Positions 1 through 11,945 of a DNA stretch of 64,000 bases are shown here, piece by piece. This stretch comes from Maratus speciosus (taxonomy: Eukaryota > Arthropoda > Arachnida > Araneae > Salticidae). How positions within the stretch are numbered: position 1 is the stretch's first letter; the number at the start of each line of letters is the position of its first letter. A model generated the notes under the pieces. It was not told the origin of the DNA, searched no databases, and saw only the letters and a list, made by a program, of their open reading frames with translations. The stretch lies in contig OZ010789.1 in the NCBI GenBank assembly GCA_963932465.1, forward strand, positions 595,397,581 through 595,461,580, read 5' to 3'. The position numbers and the translations under genes were made by a program.

Positions 1-660
1 AATTCCTCAAATATTCAGTATTTGGACAAAACATCTAAATTCGATGGTATCTTTTGACATTTAACCATGTAGGGTATTAAACAACATTTATCCAATCTTT
101 AATCTCAAAAGTCTTAGGGAACTTTGAATTTTAGGCTTTTTAAAAATATCTAGGCAAACATTTCAGGATTTTTTTCGGAACGACGGGGACTTAAAAAAAT
201 ACGAACGGGTAAGTGTGATTGCAGATGGCACAAATGGTTTCGTATAATATCTCTTTTAAAACATTTCTTTCTTAATTAATAAATCAAAATTGTTAATTTA
301 TAATTATTAAACAGTTACATAAATTGTAGCACCATTACATTTAATTAAAAAAAATAGCAATAAAATATCGTTAGACCAAATTAAAAGTATTCAAAAAATT
401 TAAAAAAAAATCCGAATAATTTAAAAAATTTAGCGGAGATATAAATACAGTGTAAATTAAAAAAAGAATTGTTTAAAACGTATTTAAAAGTCTGAACTAA
501 TTCCGAAAAATCCATATATTTTTTCTCACTTTCCAAACACTCAGATGGAGCCAAAAGAAAACGTTAACATTTATTAAAATTAAAAAAAGAAAAAAAAAAA
601 AGAAAAGAAAAAAAAAGCGTAAAATGGCTAAAACATATGAAATTGTTTTTAATTAAATCC
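1..660. other. AT-rich non-coding stretch
   Basis: No coding sequence or recognisable element is visible. The stretch is very AT-rich and contains an A/G-rich low-complexity tract near 575-617. It may be decayed repeat DNA, but nothing in it can be assigned. Confidence 0.5.
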
Positions 661-689
661 ACCGGACACTTAAATGTAAAAAATGGAAA

Positions 690-780
690 GTTTCAATTTC
701 CGACGACTTGCTTCGAACCCGAGACCTTTCGGTTAGATATAACACACTCTAACACAGGGCTACCGATTTCTCGAAAAGAC
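690..780 (-). repeat. tRNA-like SINE remnant
   Basis: Read on the minus strand, this shows a tRNA-like D-arm region (GGTAGCCCTGTGTTAGAGT) followed about 30 bases later by a B-box-like element (GGGTTCGAAGC). That spacing and order are typical of the RNA polymerase III promoter of a tRNA-derived SINE. The flanks are AT-rich and no target duplication was found. A decayed tRNA pseudogene is the alternative. Confidence 0.4.
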
Positions 781-1599
781 GGTTGAAATTAAGACTGTGT
801 TTTAAAATCGGGAAAATGGTGGGACGTCATTACATTAATTTATTTAATTAAAATAACATAACCTTTTCCAAATTTTATGGTTTTCGGAATGACAGGGGGT
901 ATTCAGCTCTATGTAAAAAAAATCAAGTCTGTAACTTGAATAGTTTCCGTGTACGAGCGCTGTGACGGACAGATGGACAGACAGAAGTGAGACTATAAGG
1001 GATTCGTGAGATGAACAAAACGCTAAAAAACATTTTTGAACGTATATTTTTAACGAAGACTTAGTCGAGAGGGAAGTGAGGGGGCAAATATCTAATTGAA
1101 CAAAAATGAGATTTTTAATCAACTTGAGAAAGAAATTTTTAGAAATATTCTATAGTTTTATAAAAACAAACAAACCTTGCAGGATCTCTACAATATATGT
1201 ATTAATTTTTAAAAAAATTGCAACATACAGTGGTGGCCAAAATTGTGGACATTTTTTTTTATTATTATTTGCAATGTTTTATAAATTTGTGTAACATAAA
1301 TACAAATGTTTAGATGCCAAATTCAAGAAATTTAATGTAGAATTTAATTAAAAAAAATAAAATATCTGCATTACAAAATAGTTACACTTACTTTAGTCTA
1401 AAATACAAAAACAATTATTCATGAATGCTGAAGTGTATTGTATTAAAAGCTTTCTAGCCAAACACAATGACTGTTCTGAGAACCAACCAAATTTCAGTAA
1501 ATAAACTGTCGTATGTTCTGATAAGCGGTATTTTGCTGGAATAAATTTTGCAGAAGAGTGAATACTAGTGTAACTAAATAGAATAATGTTTTTTTTTTT

Positions 1600-2790
1600 T
1601 TTCTATTTCTTTTCTTTATGCAGCCATCAAAAAGAAGAGCTAATAGGACACCTACAATAAGAAGCAGAATCGTCATATTGAGAGAATGCTGAAATTGCAA
1701 GACAGGTTGGTGGATCTGTCACTTTATCTGGCGTATGAAAGTTGTGCTACGTTAAAGAGAAACTAAATTAGTGATAAATAAGGCAAGATCGGGCCAAAAA
1801 ATGCACAAATGCTTCTGACGAAAGAAAGATAAATATATTATGCCTCAAAGATAGAATAATTTTCATCGTTAGATGCAGTTATTTCAGTGAGTTCAAGAAC
1901 AATAAGGAGAAGATTAACAGGTTTAGGATTGAAAGCTAGAATTCCGAGGAAAAACAATTTTTAAATATTCAGTAAGGCAAGAAACGAGTTCAGTGGGCAA
2001 AAGAACATACTAATTGGTAACAAAATCCGTGGAGGAAAATATTCTGGAGTGACGAGAGCAAAATATCGCTCTTTGGTTGTGATGGCCAAAAATATGTGAG
2101 ACTTAGAATAGAGGAGTAGAGCTGCATCTTGATTGCATTAAATCAACTACAAAGAACCCAGCATATGTCATGATTTAGGCCTGTATGGCTGTAGGTGGTG
2201 GGGACGATATTCAAGTGATTGATATTATTCTGAATACAGAAAAAATGCATAGAAACTGTCCTGGTACTAAAATTGATACCTTCCGTAAGGGATCTCTTCC
2301 CCAAAAAAGCACCATTTATCTTTCAGCAGGATTCATCTCTATGCCATACGGCGAAAATATGCAAAGGTTGGTTGGTTGGTTGTATTTTTGTCGGCCAATT
2401 ATCAACACGAGGGATATAGGCCCTAAGGGGGGGGGTGCCCTTCGTGGGTGTCTTTCTAAGGGAACCTAACCCGTATTAACGCTTGGAGAACCAAGGTTCG
2501 AAGAAAACCACGAAAACTCCGAACGATTAGGCCGACGGGCGCGATTGGGATCGAACCAAGCACCTCCCGTCTACCAGCTTCGAGAGCAGAACCTCTCGGC
2601 CACTGGTGGGGCCCGAAAATATGCAAAGAATGGTTTAAAAATAAAAGCATACATTGCAAAAGCATTACCTTGGCCAGGACACAGTCCTGATCTGAATACT
2701 ATAGAAAATTTGTGGCGACGTTTGAAAATCCTTGTACAAAAAAAAAAAAAAAAGCGTTCATCTAATGAAACGCAACTTATGAAGCTATAA
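1600..2790 (+). pseudogene. Tc1-type transposase pseudogene
   Basis: Tc1 transposases are DDE enzymes that cut and paste the element at TA sites. All three catalytic regions can be read in separate frames. The first is WSDESKISLFG near 2039-2075, which carries the first Asp. The second is the QQDSSLCHT segment near 2328-2350, which carries the second. The third is PGHSPDLNTIENLW near 2675-2715, with the final Glu in IENLW. An Arg-rich N-terminal stretch (KRRANRTPTIRSRIV) near 1628-1675 fits the DNA-binding part. The gene is disabled by an in-frame stop near 2018, several frameshifts, a SINE insertion, and an A-run at 2739-2753. Identity as Tc1 is firm; no functional protein is possible. Confidence 0.88.
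2367..2613 (-). mobile_element. tRNA-derived SINE, copy 1
   Basis: On the minus strand the element begins GGCCCCACCAGTGGCCGAGA, with an A-box-like GTGGCCGAGAGGTT, then a B-box GGTTCGATCCC, and ends in a CCAACCAACCAACC tail. It is flanked by a 15-bp target duplication, CGAAAATATGCAAAG, at 2352-2366 and 2614-2628. It sits in the Tc1 transposase pseudogene, so it jumped after that element landed. A second copy lies at 57938-58177. The head resembles a class of tRNA with a GTGGCCGAG A-box (Leu/Ser type); the parent tRNA is inferred only. Confidence 0.92.
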
Positions 2791-3142
2791 TTGATTCTTG
2801 GCAAAATGTGATTAAAAAGGATGGACTCTAAACACTAGTTCTCTAAACGAAATGGCTCTGTGAAATTATTATAAATAACAAAGGTTATCCTACTAAATAT
2901 TGAATGTGTTAGTGTAACTTTAAAATACAATGAAATCTAAGATAGATCTTATTTTTTGTAAGCGAACTTTTCTTGTAATGCTGATATTTTAATTATGTTT
3001 TTTTAATTAAATTATATATTACATTTCCTTGAATTTGACGTATAAACATTTGTATTTAAGTTGAATTTATTATATGCTTCAAGCACACAAAGTTATAAGA
3101 CATTAAAATTTCAAAACATGTCCACAATTTTGGCCACCACTG

Positions 3143-3829
3143 TTGTGGCCAAATTCATTGGCATCATTTTGGAATCACGTGAATAATCAAAAAATTGCTA
3201 TTTACATATGCATCTAGATTAAGACTACATCTGGAATAAGGTTTTTCAAATATGTAGAAAGAAAAGAGAAAGAAATTTAAACATATATATATGTGCCAAA
3301 TGTAGAAGTAACTTTGTTTTGCATATTTTTTTATTTATACATTTTTATGTACGTTTTGCTAAACACATTGTTTCACATAGATTCTAATTGTTCAGAAAAG
3401 GCAATTTTTAATTTTACAGATTTTACAATTACTACCTGGGAACATTAATGTTCCATATTAATTTAAATTAATATTTATGAAATCGAAACAATGTCTTGTA
3501 AAACACTTGAATTTTATTTAATTTTTCAATGATAGCGCACGAAATAATTAAAATAATTGTCTAACATTTGAATTCTGCAGATACAATTAATTTATCTAAA
3601 GCTTGATAAATAGGATTTTCATAGAAGCGTTAATTTGGAAATTTTATTGTTCGATCTATCGTATTAGAAACTTTCTTATATATAATTGTTTTATCTGAAA
3701 TTAAATTAAATAATTTAATAATGGTGCTCTAATTATTCATTCTAAAAGTTAAAATTTGTTTTTATGATTGTTTATAAGGAAAAGACGAATATCTCAACAG
3801 TAATAAACATATAAAATTTTAAAAATGAA
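3143..3829. other. AT-rich spacer with Tc1-end-like start
   Basis: The first 20 bases (TTGTGGCCAAATTCATTGGC) resemble the terminal repeat of the Tc1 element just to the left and could be the end of a second, related copy. The rest is AT-rich and I see nothing assignable. Confidence 0.35.
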
Positions 3830-3867
3830 TGGAATGTATCAATTTTCATTCCAGAAAAGTTTCGATG

Positions 3868-3912
<45 letters not shown>

Positions 3913-4085
3913 ATTTACAATGCTATTAATCACTTGGATTCTGTCCGCACCATCTGCACACATACAGGCCCATGACACCAAATCATGACATTTGTTGGGT
4001 TCTTTATAGTTGCTTCAATGCAGTCAAGATGCAGCTCTTCCCCTTCTCTACGTCTCACATATGAGTGGAAAGTATAAGATCTCAT
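3830..4085 (-). pseudogene. Tc1-type transposase fragment, second copy
   Basis: On the minus strand, YVRRREGEELHLDCIEATIK and then NPTNVMIW are followed, after a frameshift, by CADGADRIQVINSIVNQKK. This parallels the plus-strand stretch at about 2094-2300 of the Tc1 element to the left, between the first and second catalytic Asp. The two copies are clearly diverged. A homopolymer of about 42 T (A on the coding strand) at 3870-3911 has expanded where the other copy has only a short A-run. No catalytic residues remain and the ends of this copy are not defined. Confidence 0.75.
3870..3911. repeat. poly(T) tract
   Basis: A run of about 42 T residues, lying within the second Tc1 fragment. Lengths of such runs are unreliable in assemblies. 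Confidence 0.95.
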
Positions 4086-4452
4086 GCGAACTGCAAATAA
4101 GCCAAAACTGCATCAAACTGCATTCAAACTGAGGAAGCCTGTGGTGACGGGCAAAAGCGTATTTTGGAAAAGTGCTGGGCAGCATAGACGCTGCATTGCA
4201 CATAATATGCCTGTTTTATAACATACTTTAAATCTGTTAGAATATTTGGTTTTATGAAAAATAACGAAATATGTCTTATAGAAATGGATTTTAATGTAAA
4301 AGTATACAAAAAAGATTTAATAAAAAAATTAAATGAAAAAGTAATGTGTCATGTTTTTTATCTAACTTGAATAACAGATAGTGGAAAAATGACTATACTG
4401 TGATAGCTACTATGATAATAATACCAGACGATATGGTATGGGATAAGTATAA
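4086..4452. other. Unassigned stretch
   Basis: Non-coding, with a slightly more GC-rich part at 4110-4210. No inverted repeat, tRNA-like motif or protein similarity was recognised. Confidence 0.4.
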
Positions 4453-5032
4453 TATACAGGTTAAGTCAAAATGAATATAGCGATTACAAACGGCTATAAC
4501 TATTTAATGGAAAAGAATTTATCGATAAGATTAACACAGAATGCAGATGGAACTTCTAAATTTTGTAAACATACGTCATACATGTTCTATGTGACTTCCC
4601 TTGGTCACACGGACAACATCTAGGCGGAAGTCCATTCCACGCTATACATTCTGAAGCATTTGTTCAGTTACAGACGCAAGCACATTACAAATGCATACTT
4701 TGAGTTCTTCAATTATTTTGGGCATGGGAGGCGCAAAACTCCATGTAAAAAAAATTGCAGACATGACATTTGTTGAATTCTGACATGCACAATGCTTTCT
4801 GCACAGGACCCGTCATTTTTCCTAATCAGACGCCCGCAATGCACAGGTTTCTTGTCATTGCGAAGTTTCAACTCACGCATGCGTAGGCTTCCGCTTTCCT
4901 CCAACTGCGCCTTACGTAAAGAAATTTTGAAGTTCCGCTTACATTCTGTGTTAATCTTATCGATAAATTCTTTTCCATTAAATAGTTATAGCCGTTTGTA
5001 ATCGCTATATTCATTTTGACTTACCCTGTATA
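4453..5032. mobile_element. Inverted-repeat DNA element (580 bp)
   Basis: The arms 4453-4556 and 4929-5032 are near-identical inverted copies of about 104 bp, starting TATACAGGTTAAGTCAAAAT. TA at the outer edges fits a Tc1/mariner-type target. The ~370-bp centre has no recognisable transposase; short reading frames there match nothing I know. It is probably a deletion derivative of a mariner-like element with long terminal repeats. Confidence 0.85.
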
Positions 5033-5908
5033 AATATATTTCAGAAAATTATTTCTCAGTTTTTTTTAAATAGATTTGCAAATTACATATTATTTAAAAA
5101 TCGAAAAACTTAAAATAACTGTCGAAAAGTTTAACACTTTTAAATGTTTACTTTTTTCTGCTTTGTACATTTCATATGTATTTAAAAAATACTATTACAA
5201 ATTATACCGCATTATTTTCTTGCGCGTTAAAAAGTTTTGTATTTAATTAAGTTATTTATTTCGCTCTCTAAAATACTTCAGCCAGAAACCTCTTTCAAAT
5301 AACTAAGAGTTCGAAATTACAAAGAGGATTTTTTTGTTTTTGAAAATCCACATTTGCTACTTGAAATGTCTGAAATTTTATATGAGCAGATTAGATGACT
5401 GTTTTCGTTTTAGCAAGTGACTCAAAACATTATTTTTATATTTTGCATTCTTTAGTATCAGGCAGAATAGGTTACTTGAAAAAAACATTTCTAAAAGTTC
5501 TTTTCCCAAGAAAATAAATGTTCTTTCTATAATACAAGAAGTGACTGATACTGATTAATTATTTCTTGTTTATTTTACTCTTTGGTGAAAAAAAAGTGAG
5601 GATTTTTTTCTGAACTTTGCATAATGCTAGAAATTTGTTTATAAAATATTTTGAAGAGCCATATAGTTTGATCGTACTGTGCTTAATATGTTTTTACAAA
5701 TAAAAAAATTATAACTATTTCAATACGTTAACGAATATTTCAAACGTAAAACTTAAGTTAATGTTTTTTTTTAGAAAAACATTTTATGTTGCAAAGAAGT
5801 ATTAGTGTGACACTTAAGGGTAATTGTAGTTGTAATAATCAATGTATTGTTTTTTTAACTAATTTATTTATAATTATTAAAACTACTTGGCTATTTGGCG
5901 CAGTATAA
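5033..5908. other. AT-rich spacer
   Basis: About 0.9 kb with poly(A)/poly(T) runs and no coding, tRNA-like or inverted-repeat structure that I can see. Confidence 0.4.
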
Positions 5909-6577
5909 TATGAATTAAAAAACAACGTTAAAAACGCCAGAATATGAAAGCTTTGAACAGACTGGTTTCGGCAGCCTTTAACGTGTCGTAATCAGTGCAA
6001 GGAATAACGGAAAGTTGCTTAATTATTTACGTGAGAAGCAGATTGAATGGAGAAGTTCATTAACCAATAGAAAAAGAGAAAAATACGGGTAAAAGTCAAT
6101 AGGAGAACAGTATATGTAATGAAACCAAAAGGGTGAAAAATGTTGGTAGTTATTAGGAAAAAGAGAATTTTATATAATATTCCAACAATTTGATAAAGAG
6201 GATAGCAAATTCACAATTCACAATATTGTCTATACAAATTACGATACTATTGTTAATTGTGAATTCGCTATTCCATCTTTATCAGATGGTTGGGAATATT
6301 ACATAAAATCCCCCTTTTCTTAATTACTGCCGGCATTTTTCACATTTTTGGTTGCATTATCTACATAAATTACAACTGTTCTTCTATTGGCTGGAACCCG
6401 TATTTTCTTGTTTTTCTATGGGTTAATATACTTCTCACTTGAATCCGCTTCTCTCCTATATAATTGAGCAAGTTTCCTTTATTCTTTGTTCTGTGGACGG
6501 TACACTATAGGCAACAGAAACTAGACTGCTCACAGTTTGCATATTCCGGCGTTTTTAACGTGGTTTTTAAATTCATA
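5909..6577. mobile_element. Foldback/MITE element (~670 bp palindrome)
   Basis: The two halves pair along nearly their whole length. The left end reads TATGAATTAAAAAACAACGT and the right end is its imperfect reverse complement. Inner parts also match inversely, for example the internal CACAATTCACAATATTG against CAATTGTGAATTC-like sequence around 6210-6265. There is no coding content. Superfamily is unknown. Confidence 0.82.
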
Positions 6578-6965
6578 TAATTTCTTTATATTTTTTTACG
6601 AAGCAATGTAACGAGATCATTTATGTGTTCTTTCCAACAGAAGAAACAAAAAAAATATTCATGAAGCTACATTATTTCTTTTAGTATTAAGATTTAAAAA
6701 ATCACTTACAATTATCAGTATTCTTTGAATACTTAATATATTTATGATATTTCAATAGTAATTTATTTGAAATAATTCACATTTAGAAAAACATATTTGA
6801 AAAGAATGAGAGTTTTAAACTATAAATTTGTTCATACGAAATCAATTTGCAGAAATTTTAAATACGAGAATTACAAATTACAGTTAATACTGCCATGCTG
6901 TATTTCATTTAATCTTCAACAAAAAAATGAAAGTGAAAACTTTTTTATTAAACATTTAAAAGTAA

Positions 6966-7132
6966 TATTAAATGCGTGAGTTATCACATTGCTAACTTAG
7001 CATAAAACCAACAGAGTGGAAAAAATCCAAGCCGGAAATTAAATCCGCATCCTTAGAATAACGTTCCAGTGATCTACCGTTAAAGCTACTAGGATAATAC
7101 CCAGCCTAAAATCTCTCACTCACATACACTAT
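6966..7132 (-). repeat. tRNA-like repeat, family B, degraded copy
   Basis: This matches the arms of the palindrome at 38762-39270: the same order of GTGAGTTATCAC, AACCAACAGAG, a tRNA-like core and CTCTCACTCACATA. The tRNA-like part is on the minus strand and its B-box (GGATTTAATTTCC) is badly decayed. It is the oldest-looking of three copies in the window. Confidence 0.65.
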
Positions 7133-7720
7133 ATGGCCAAAGGTGACCGGTCACCTGCAATTTTGGACGTTTTCTAAATATCTTAAAAAATACATGAGGA
7201 ATTAACCTGAAACTGCAGGTGTGTAAACAGTATAGTATAGGTCAGGGTTGGCAAACCTTTTCACACGTGCCAATTTTTTTCCCAAAAATATTTTACATGA
7301 TCATGGCGTGCCGGCAAATTTAGTAGATCAAAGTAGCAACATTAATTAAAATACTTATTTTATGATTAAAAATATTCCCTGTCACTTGGATTTTCATGAA
7401 GCATATTTTATTTCTAAAAATTCTGCTAATCTTGTCAATTATCTCCCATCATCTCTCTCCTTATCTCCAGCGTGGAAATTACTTTTGTAATTCTTTTCCT
7501 TCTTCTCTTGTTCTTTTCTTTTTATTTTGTTTAAAAAAAGGGGTCTTTCGGTTTTATCTTGTTTTATTCTTTTATATTTATTTATTATTATTATTTATAT
7601 TTTTAAATTTACTTATTTTATTTTATTTTAATTTTGTTTATTTCTTTTATTTCCATTTTTCCTTATCAATTTTTCTTATCTTTTTGGCAACACTTTTCTC
7701 TGCTGCATGTGTTCCTATCA

Positions 7721-7736
7721 GCTAGCGCCATCTGTC
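7721..7736 (-). promoter_or_regulatory. CTCF-like motif
   Basis: On the minus strand the site reads GACAGATGGCGCTAGC, close to the known CTCF core (AGRNGGCGC). Sequence match only; occupancy is not shown. Confidence 0.35.
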
Positions 7737-7803
7737 ACATTCTTTGCAACATTCTCTAGCTTTCAGTTCATTTTTGACCTTGTCCGCTCACGGACACGTG
7801 TTT

Positions 7804-7855
7804 ACTATAGCTGATGACGAGCTGTTATATTTTTAGCTCGAAACGCGTCCTATGT
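7804..7855 (+). ncRNA. Hammerhead-ribozyme-like motif
   Basis: In order: ATAG (7807-7810), CTGATGA (7811-7817), C, helix II GAGCT/AGCTC (7819-7823 with 7835-7839), GAAA (7840-7843), C, a tiny helix III, GTC (7847-7849) and CTAT (7850-7853), which pairs with ATAG as helix I. This is the layout of type I hammerheads with minimal helix III described in Penelope-like elements. The one departure is an extra base between CTGATGA and helix II. Predicted cleavage is after C7849. The T-rich sequence just upstream could be a Penelope-like 3' tail. Activity is unproven. Confidence 0.55.
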
Positions 7856-9049
7856 TTTGCTTTTATTTTATGGTGATTTTTTACAAAGTTTTATTATTTT
7901 TAATTACGTATTATCCTCCTGAAACTTACATATTATCCAAGCATTTCAATGGCTGTTCGGGAAAAAGCTTTTCCATCGTCAGATTTCCAAGAAATCTGAC
8001 GACCAATTTTAAATGAAATTTCATTCTTAAACTTCTAAACGTCCCACAATATTACTTTTTACACCGTCGTATAGAGAAAAAAAATGTACTTTTAAATGCA
8101 ATTTGTTTGAAAGCTGTATCTGAATTTGTTTCTGAGCTATTATTTTTTTTTGTAGTTTTTATTACTTTTTTGTCATAGTGGCAACCGAATTTTCCATCTC
8201 TGTTGAAAGTAAAGGAAAATACAGATTACTGTATCGACCAATCATAAAACGAATAAAATGCGGATTAAACCAATAAAAAGCTTTATTTATGCTTTTGATT
8301 TCGTATCCTGACGAGGACAATAACCATTTTTCCAAATGGTTAAAATAACTATCAGAAAAAAAATATATATTAAAATTGCTTCTTTAAAAATACTTCTATG
8401 GAATTGAATTCGAAGTTCCAAATTATCATAATTTCACCATCGGAATTTTTGCTTAAGATAGTTATTTCCCGATAATCTCCTAATTCTCTCAATATGGAAT
8501 TTTTTTATTCAATATTGAGCTAGACTGGTATTTATAAAGTTGCATTTCAGTTTATTCAATCTGTATGATAGCGAGGGCTGGGGTGTAAAGCATGGACACT
8601 GAAATTTCTTAATTTTTTTCTGATTCATGTTTTTTTTTTTTTTTGTAAAATTGTTTAACTGCATCGTATCAACTTTCTAGAATTACAGAGATTTTACACA
8701 ATATATATTATATGTATTCAATAAGTTTTACATCTGAATTTACAAAATGAAAACTTTTAGTACATAAGTCCTAAAAGAAAGTCTATCAGGGCAAAAATAT
8801 TGCACATAAGTTAACAGAAGTTCCATTCTTAACAAATCAGCTGTTTTGCAGGAACCAATCATAATAGTGTGTATTTTCTTTACAAAATTTGAAAATTGAA
8901 TGTATCAAAAATTCCATTTTGTTAATTACTTACTAAACTTTACACGCGAGCCTTGGAATATTTTAATTTAAAGCACGAGTCTATGCCGTGCTTAAAATAA
9001 CCTCCCGCGTGCTACCTATGGTACGCGTGCCATAGGTTCGCCGTGTCTG

Positions 9050-9842
9050 GTTATAGATCATATACTTCCGCGATGATTTTTTCGCGAAACCATGCAGGGG
9101 GCTGTCAATAAATTGAAAAAAAAAACGAATATCTTTTGGATAACCCTGTAATAACTAATGTAGCAAAAGCGTTCAAACTCGAGATTATTAATAACTGACT
9201 TACTGTAATATACTGTATTCGTTTTTATGAGGTTAGAATGCATAATCGTACAGAAATTAAGGTTTTTATAAAAACAGTCCCAGATTTCGCCAAGTTTTTG
9301 CTTATAATTTTCAGCGTTCTTAATATAAAAAAAGTTCTTTCCAGAAAATATGAAAAACAACATTGTACACTACACTCTGCAATAATAATTAAAAAATAAT
9401 AAACATTGGATGAAAAATGAGCAGGTTTACTAAAAAAGGTTTCACTGCGCATGCGTGAATACAATCAAAATATAATATGCATAATATATTAGCTAAGTAT
9501 AGAGAGCAACTTTTGAGAAAGTCTCAAAATCATAGCTTGAAAATTCTGAAAATTATCGTCGAGAGAATAAGCTCGAAATCCGTTGCTCCCAAAAAGGAAA
9601 CAAAAAGTCCTTCCGGCCAGTGCCGGGAGGAAGAGGTAGCTTTCATAATCCTTATTTTAAAAAAGCCAACTTATATCATGCAAACACACGAAGCTCAATT
9701 TAGTGGAAACCGAATATAGGAGATTCAATACTAATTTTTATCAATATAATGAATAAGAATTTCGCGAAATTAGTCAGCTTTATCCAAGCTGCTTTTCTTT
9801 AAAGTAACTTATATTTGGCTGCCAAATTCGGCAATTTCTTAA
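9050..9842. other. Spacer with a mariner-end fragment
   Basis: At 9100-9150, read on the minus strand, ACAGGGTTATCCAAAAGATA looks like the end of a mariner-like element, but no partner end was found. The rest has no recognised content. Confidence 0.35.
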
Positions 9843-11945
9843 AGTGCCTGTCATTTTAAGACAACATGGTGGATGAGGCTAAGCAGTGAACTTGGTCGAG
9901 ACCTTAGTAATTGCTGTGCACATGCTCACTCACATCGGAATCGGTTAATATATAGGAGTGCTGTCGCATGCAAAAAATCAGATTTTTCAAAATGTCACCC
10001 ACAATAGAAATTGAAACTGCTATATCTGAGCCATTTTTTAAGGTAAAGACAAAAAAAAAATGCTCCTGAATCCTTATATCAAGATCAAATACTTAAGAAA
10101 GAAACCTTTTTCAATTTCTAATTTTTTTTGCACCTCACTTTAAATGTATATATATTTTTTAATTTAATGGCCGCCATTTTGAAACAAGATGGCTGATGAA
10201 TCTGGCCAGCGAACTTGGTCGAGGTGTTGATGTATACTATCCACATGCCTTCTTACATCGAAATAGGCGCATACGTGTGTTATCGCGCGACAAATACAAG
10301 ATCGTTTCAAAATGTTAGCCATGCTAGAAATTCAAAGTGCTATAAATCAACCATTTTTTAAGATATCAACAAAAGAACAAATTTTCAGAAACAAAAACTG
10401 CTCCGGAATCTTTGTATCAAGGCCAAACACATAAAAAAAATCTTTTTCATTTTCCAATTTTTTAATACCTCATTTTGAATTTTAAATTTAATTTTTTTTT
10501 AATGGCAACCCTTTTGAAACAAGATGGCGAATGAAGCTGGCCAACGAAATCGGTCGAGACATTGGTATGTACTATGTACAGACCAAGTTACATCCAAATA
10601 GGTTCATAAATACGCCTGTTATCGCGTGACAAAAATCAGGTCGTTTTAAAATGTCAGCCACAAGAGAAATTCAAAATGCTATTACTCAGCCATTTTTTTT
10701 TAGATATAGACGAAAGAAAAACTGTTCCGGAATCTTTGTATTAAGGTCAAACACATACAGAAAAAATCTTTTTCATTTTCCAATTTTTTGGTATCTCATG
10801 TAAATTTTTTTATTTTTTAATTTTTTTAAATGGCCGCCATTTTGAAACAAGATGGCGGATGAAGCTCGGCAACGAACTCGGTCGAGATATTTGTATGCAC
10901 TATGTACACACCAAGGTACATCCAAGTCGGTTCATAAATACGCCTGTTATTACGTGAGAAAAATCAGGACGTTTGAAAATGTCAGCCACGCTAGAAATTC
11001 AAAATGCTATAACTCAGCCATTTCTTAAGATATAGACGAAAGAAAAACTGCTCCCGAATCTTTTTATCAAGGTCAAACACATAAGAAGAAAATATTTTTT
11101 CAATTTTCAATTTTTGGTACCACATTTCAAATTTAAATTTTTCTTAAAAATTTAAATGGCCGCCATTTTTAAACAAGATGGCGGGTGAAGCTGGCCAACG
11201 AACCCGGTCGAGACATTGATATGTACTATGTATAAACGAAGTTACATCCAAATCGGTTCATAAATACGCCTTTTATTGCGTGACAAAATTCAGGACGTTT
11301 CAAAATGTCAGCCACGCTAGAAATTCAAAATGCTATAACTCAGCCATTTTTTAAGATATAGACGAAACAAAAACTGCTCCGAAATCTTTGTATAAAGGTC
11401 AAATACATAAGAAAAAAATATTTTTCCATTTTCAATTTTTTGGTACCACATTTCAAATTTTAAATTTTTAAAAAAAATTTAAATGGCCGCCATTTTGAAA
11501 CAAAATGGCGGATGAAACTGGCCAACGAACTCGGTCGAGAGATTGGTATGTACTATGTACACACCGAATTACATCCAAATCGGTTCATAAATACGCCTTT
11601 TATCGCGTGACAAAATTCAGGACGTTTCAAAATGTCAGCCACGCTAGAAATTCAAAATGCTATAACTCAGCCATTTTTTAAGATATAGACGAAACAAAAA
11701 CTGCTCCGGAATCTTTGTATAAAGGTCAAATACATAAGAAAAAAATATTTTTCCATTTTTAATTTTTTGGTACCACATTTCAAGTTTTAAATTTTTTAAA
11801 AAATTTTAAATGGCCGCCATTTTGAAACAAAACGGCGGATGAAGCTGGCCAACGAACTCGGTCGAGACATTGGTATGTACTATGTACACACCGAATTACA
11901 TCGAAATCGGTTCATAATTACGGTAGTTACAGTGTGACATAGGTC

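Larger units (their letters stand above)
1228..3142 (+). mobile_element. Tc1-family DNA transposon, inactive
   Basis: The ends are inverted copies of one another: CAGTGGTGGCCAAAATTGTG at the left is matched by its reverse complement at 3123-3142. The left end is preceded by TA, the Tc1/mariner target; the right flank reads TT, probably mutated. Inside is a broken Tc1 transposase on the plus strand and a SINE inserted at 2367-2613. Length without the SINE is about 1.65 kb, normal for Tc1 elements. Confidence 0.9.
7243..9049. mobile_element. hAT-type non-autonomous element with insertions
   Basis: The left end CAGGGTTGGCAAACCTTTTC and the right end, read inversely as CAGACACGGCGAACCTATGG, share the CAGNNNNGGCRAACCT pattern of hAT elements. 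Flanks GTATAGGT and GTTATAGAT may be a decayed 8-bp target duplication. Both subterminal regions repeat GC-rich bits such as CACGCG and GGCACGCG. The interior has no transposase. It includes a T-rich segment with a hammerhead-like motif (about 7640-7900) and a fragment (8040-8245) also present at 61190-61390, so other elements probably inserted here. Confidence 0.7.

Noticed and set aside
4713..5001. Small frames on both strands as a transposase remnant
   Set aside because: No catalytic motif or known transposase similarity was found; the inverted arms alone support the element call.
7396..7725. 109-codon Leu/Phe-rich frame resembling a membrane protein
   Set aside because: Low-complexity T-rich DNA gives Phe and Leu by composition; it lies in the tail region before the hammerhead-like motif.
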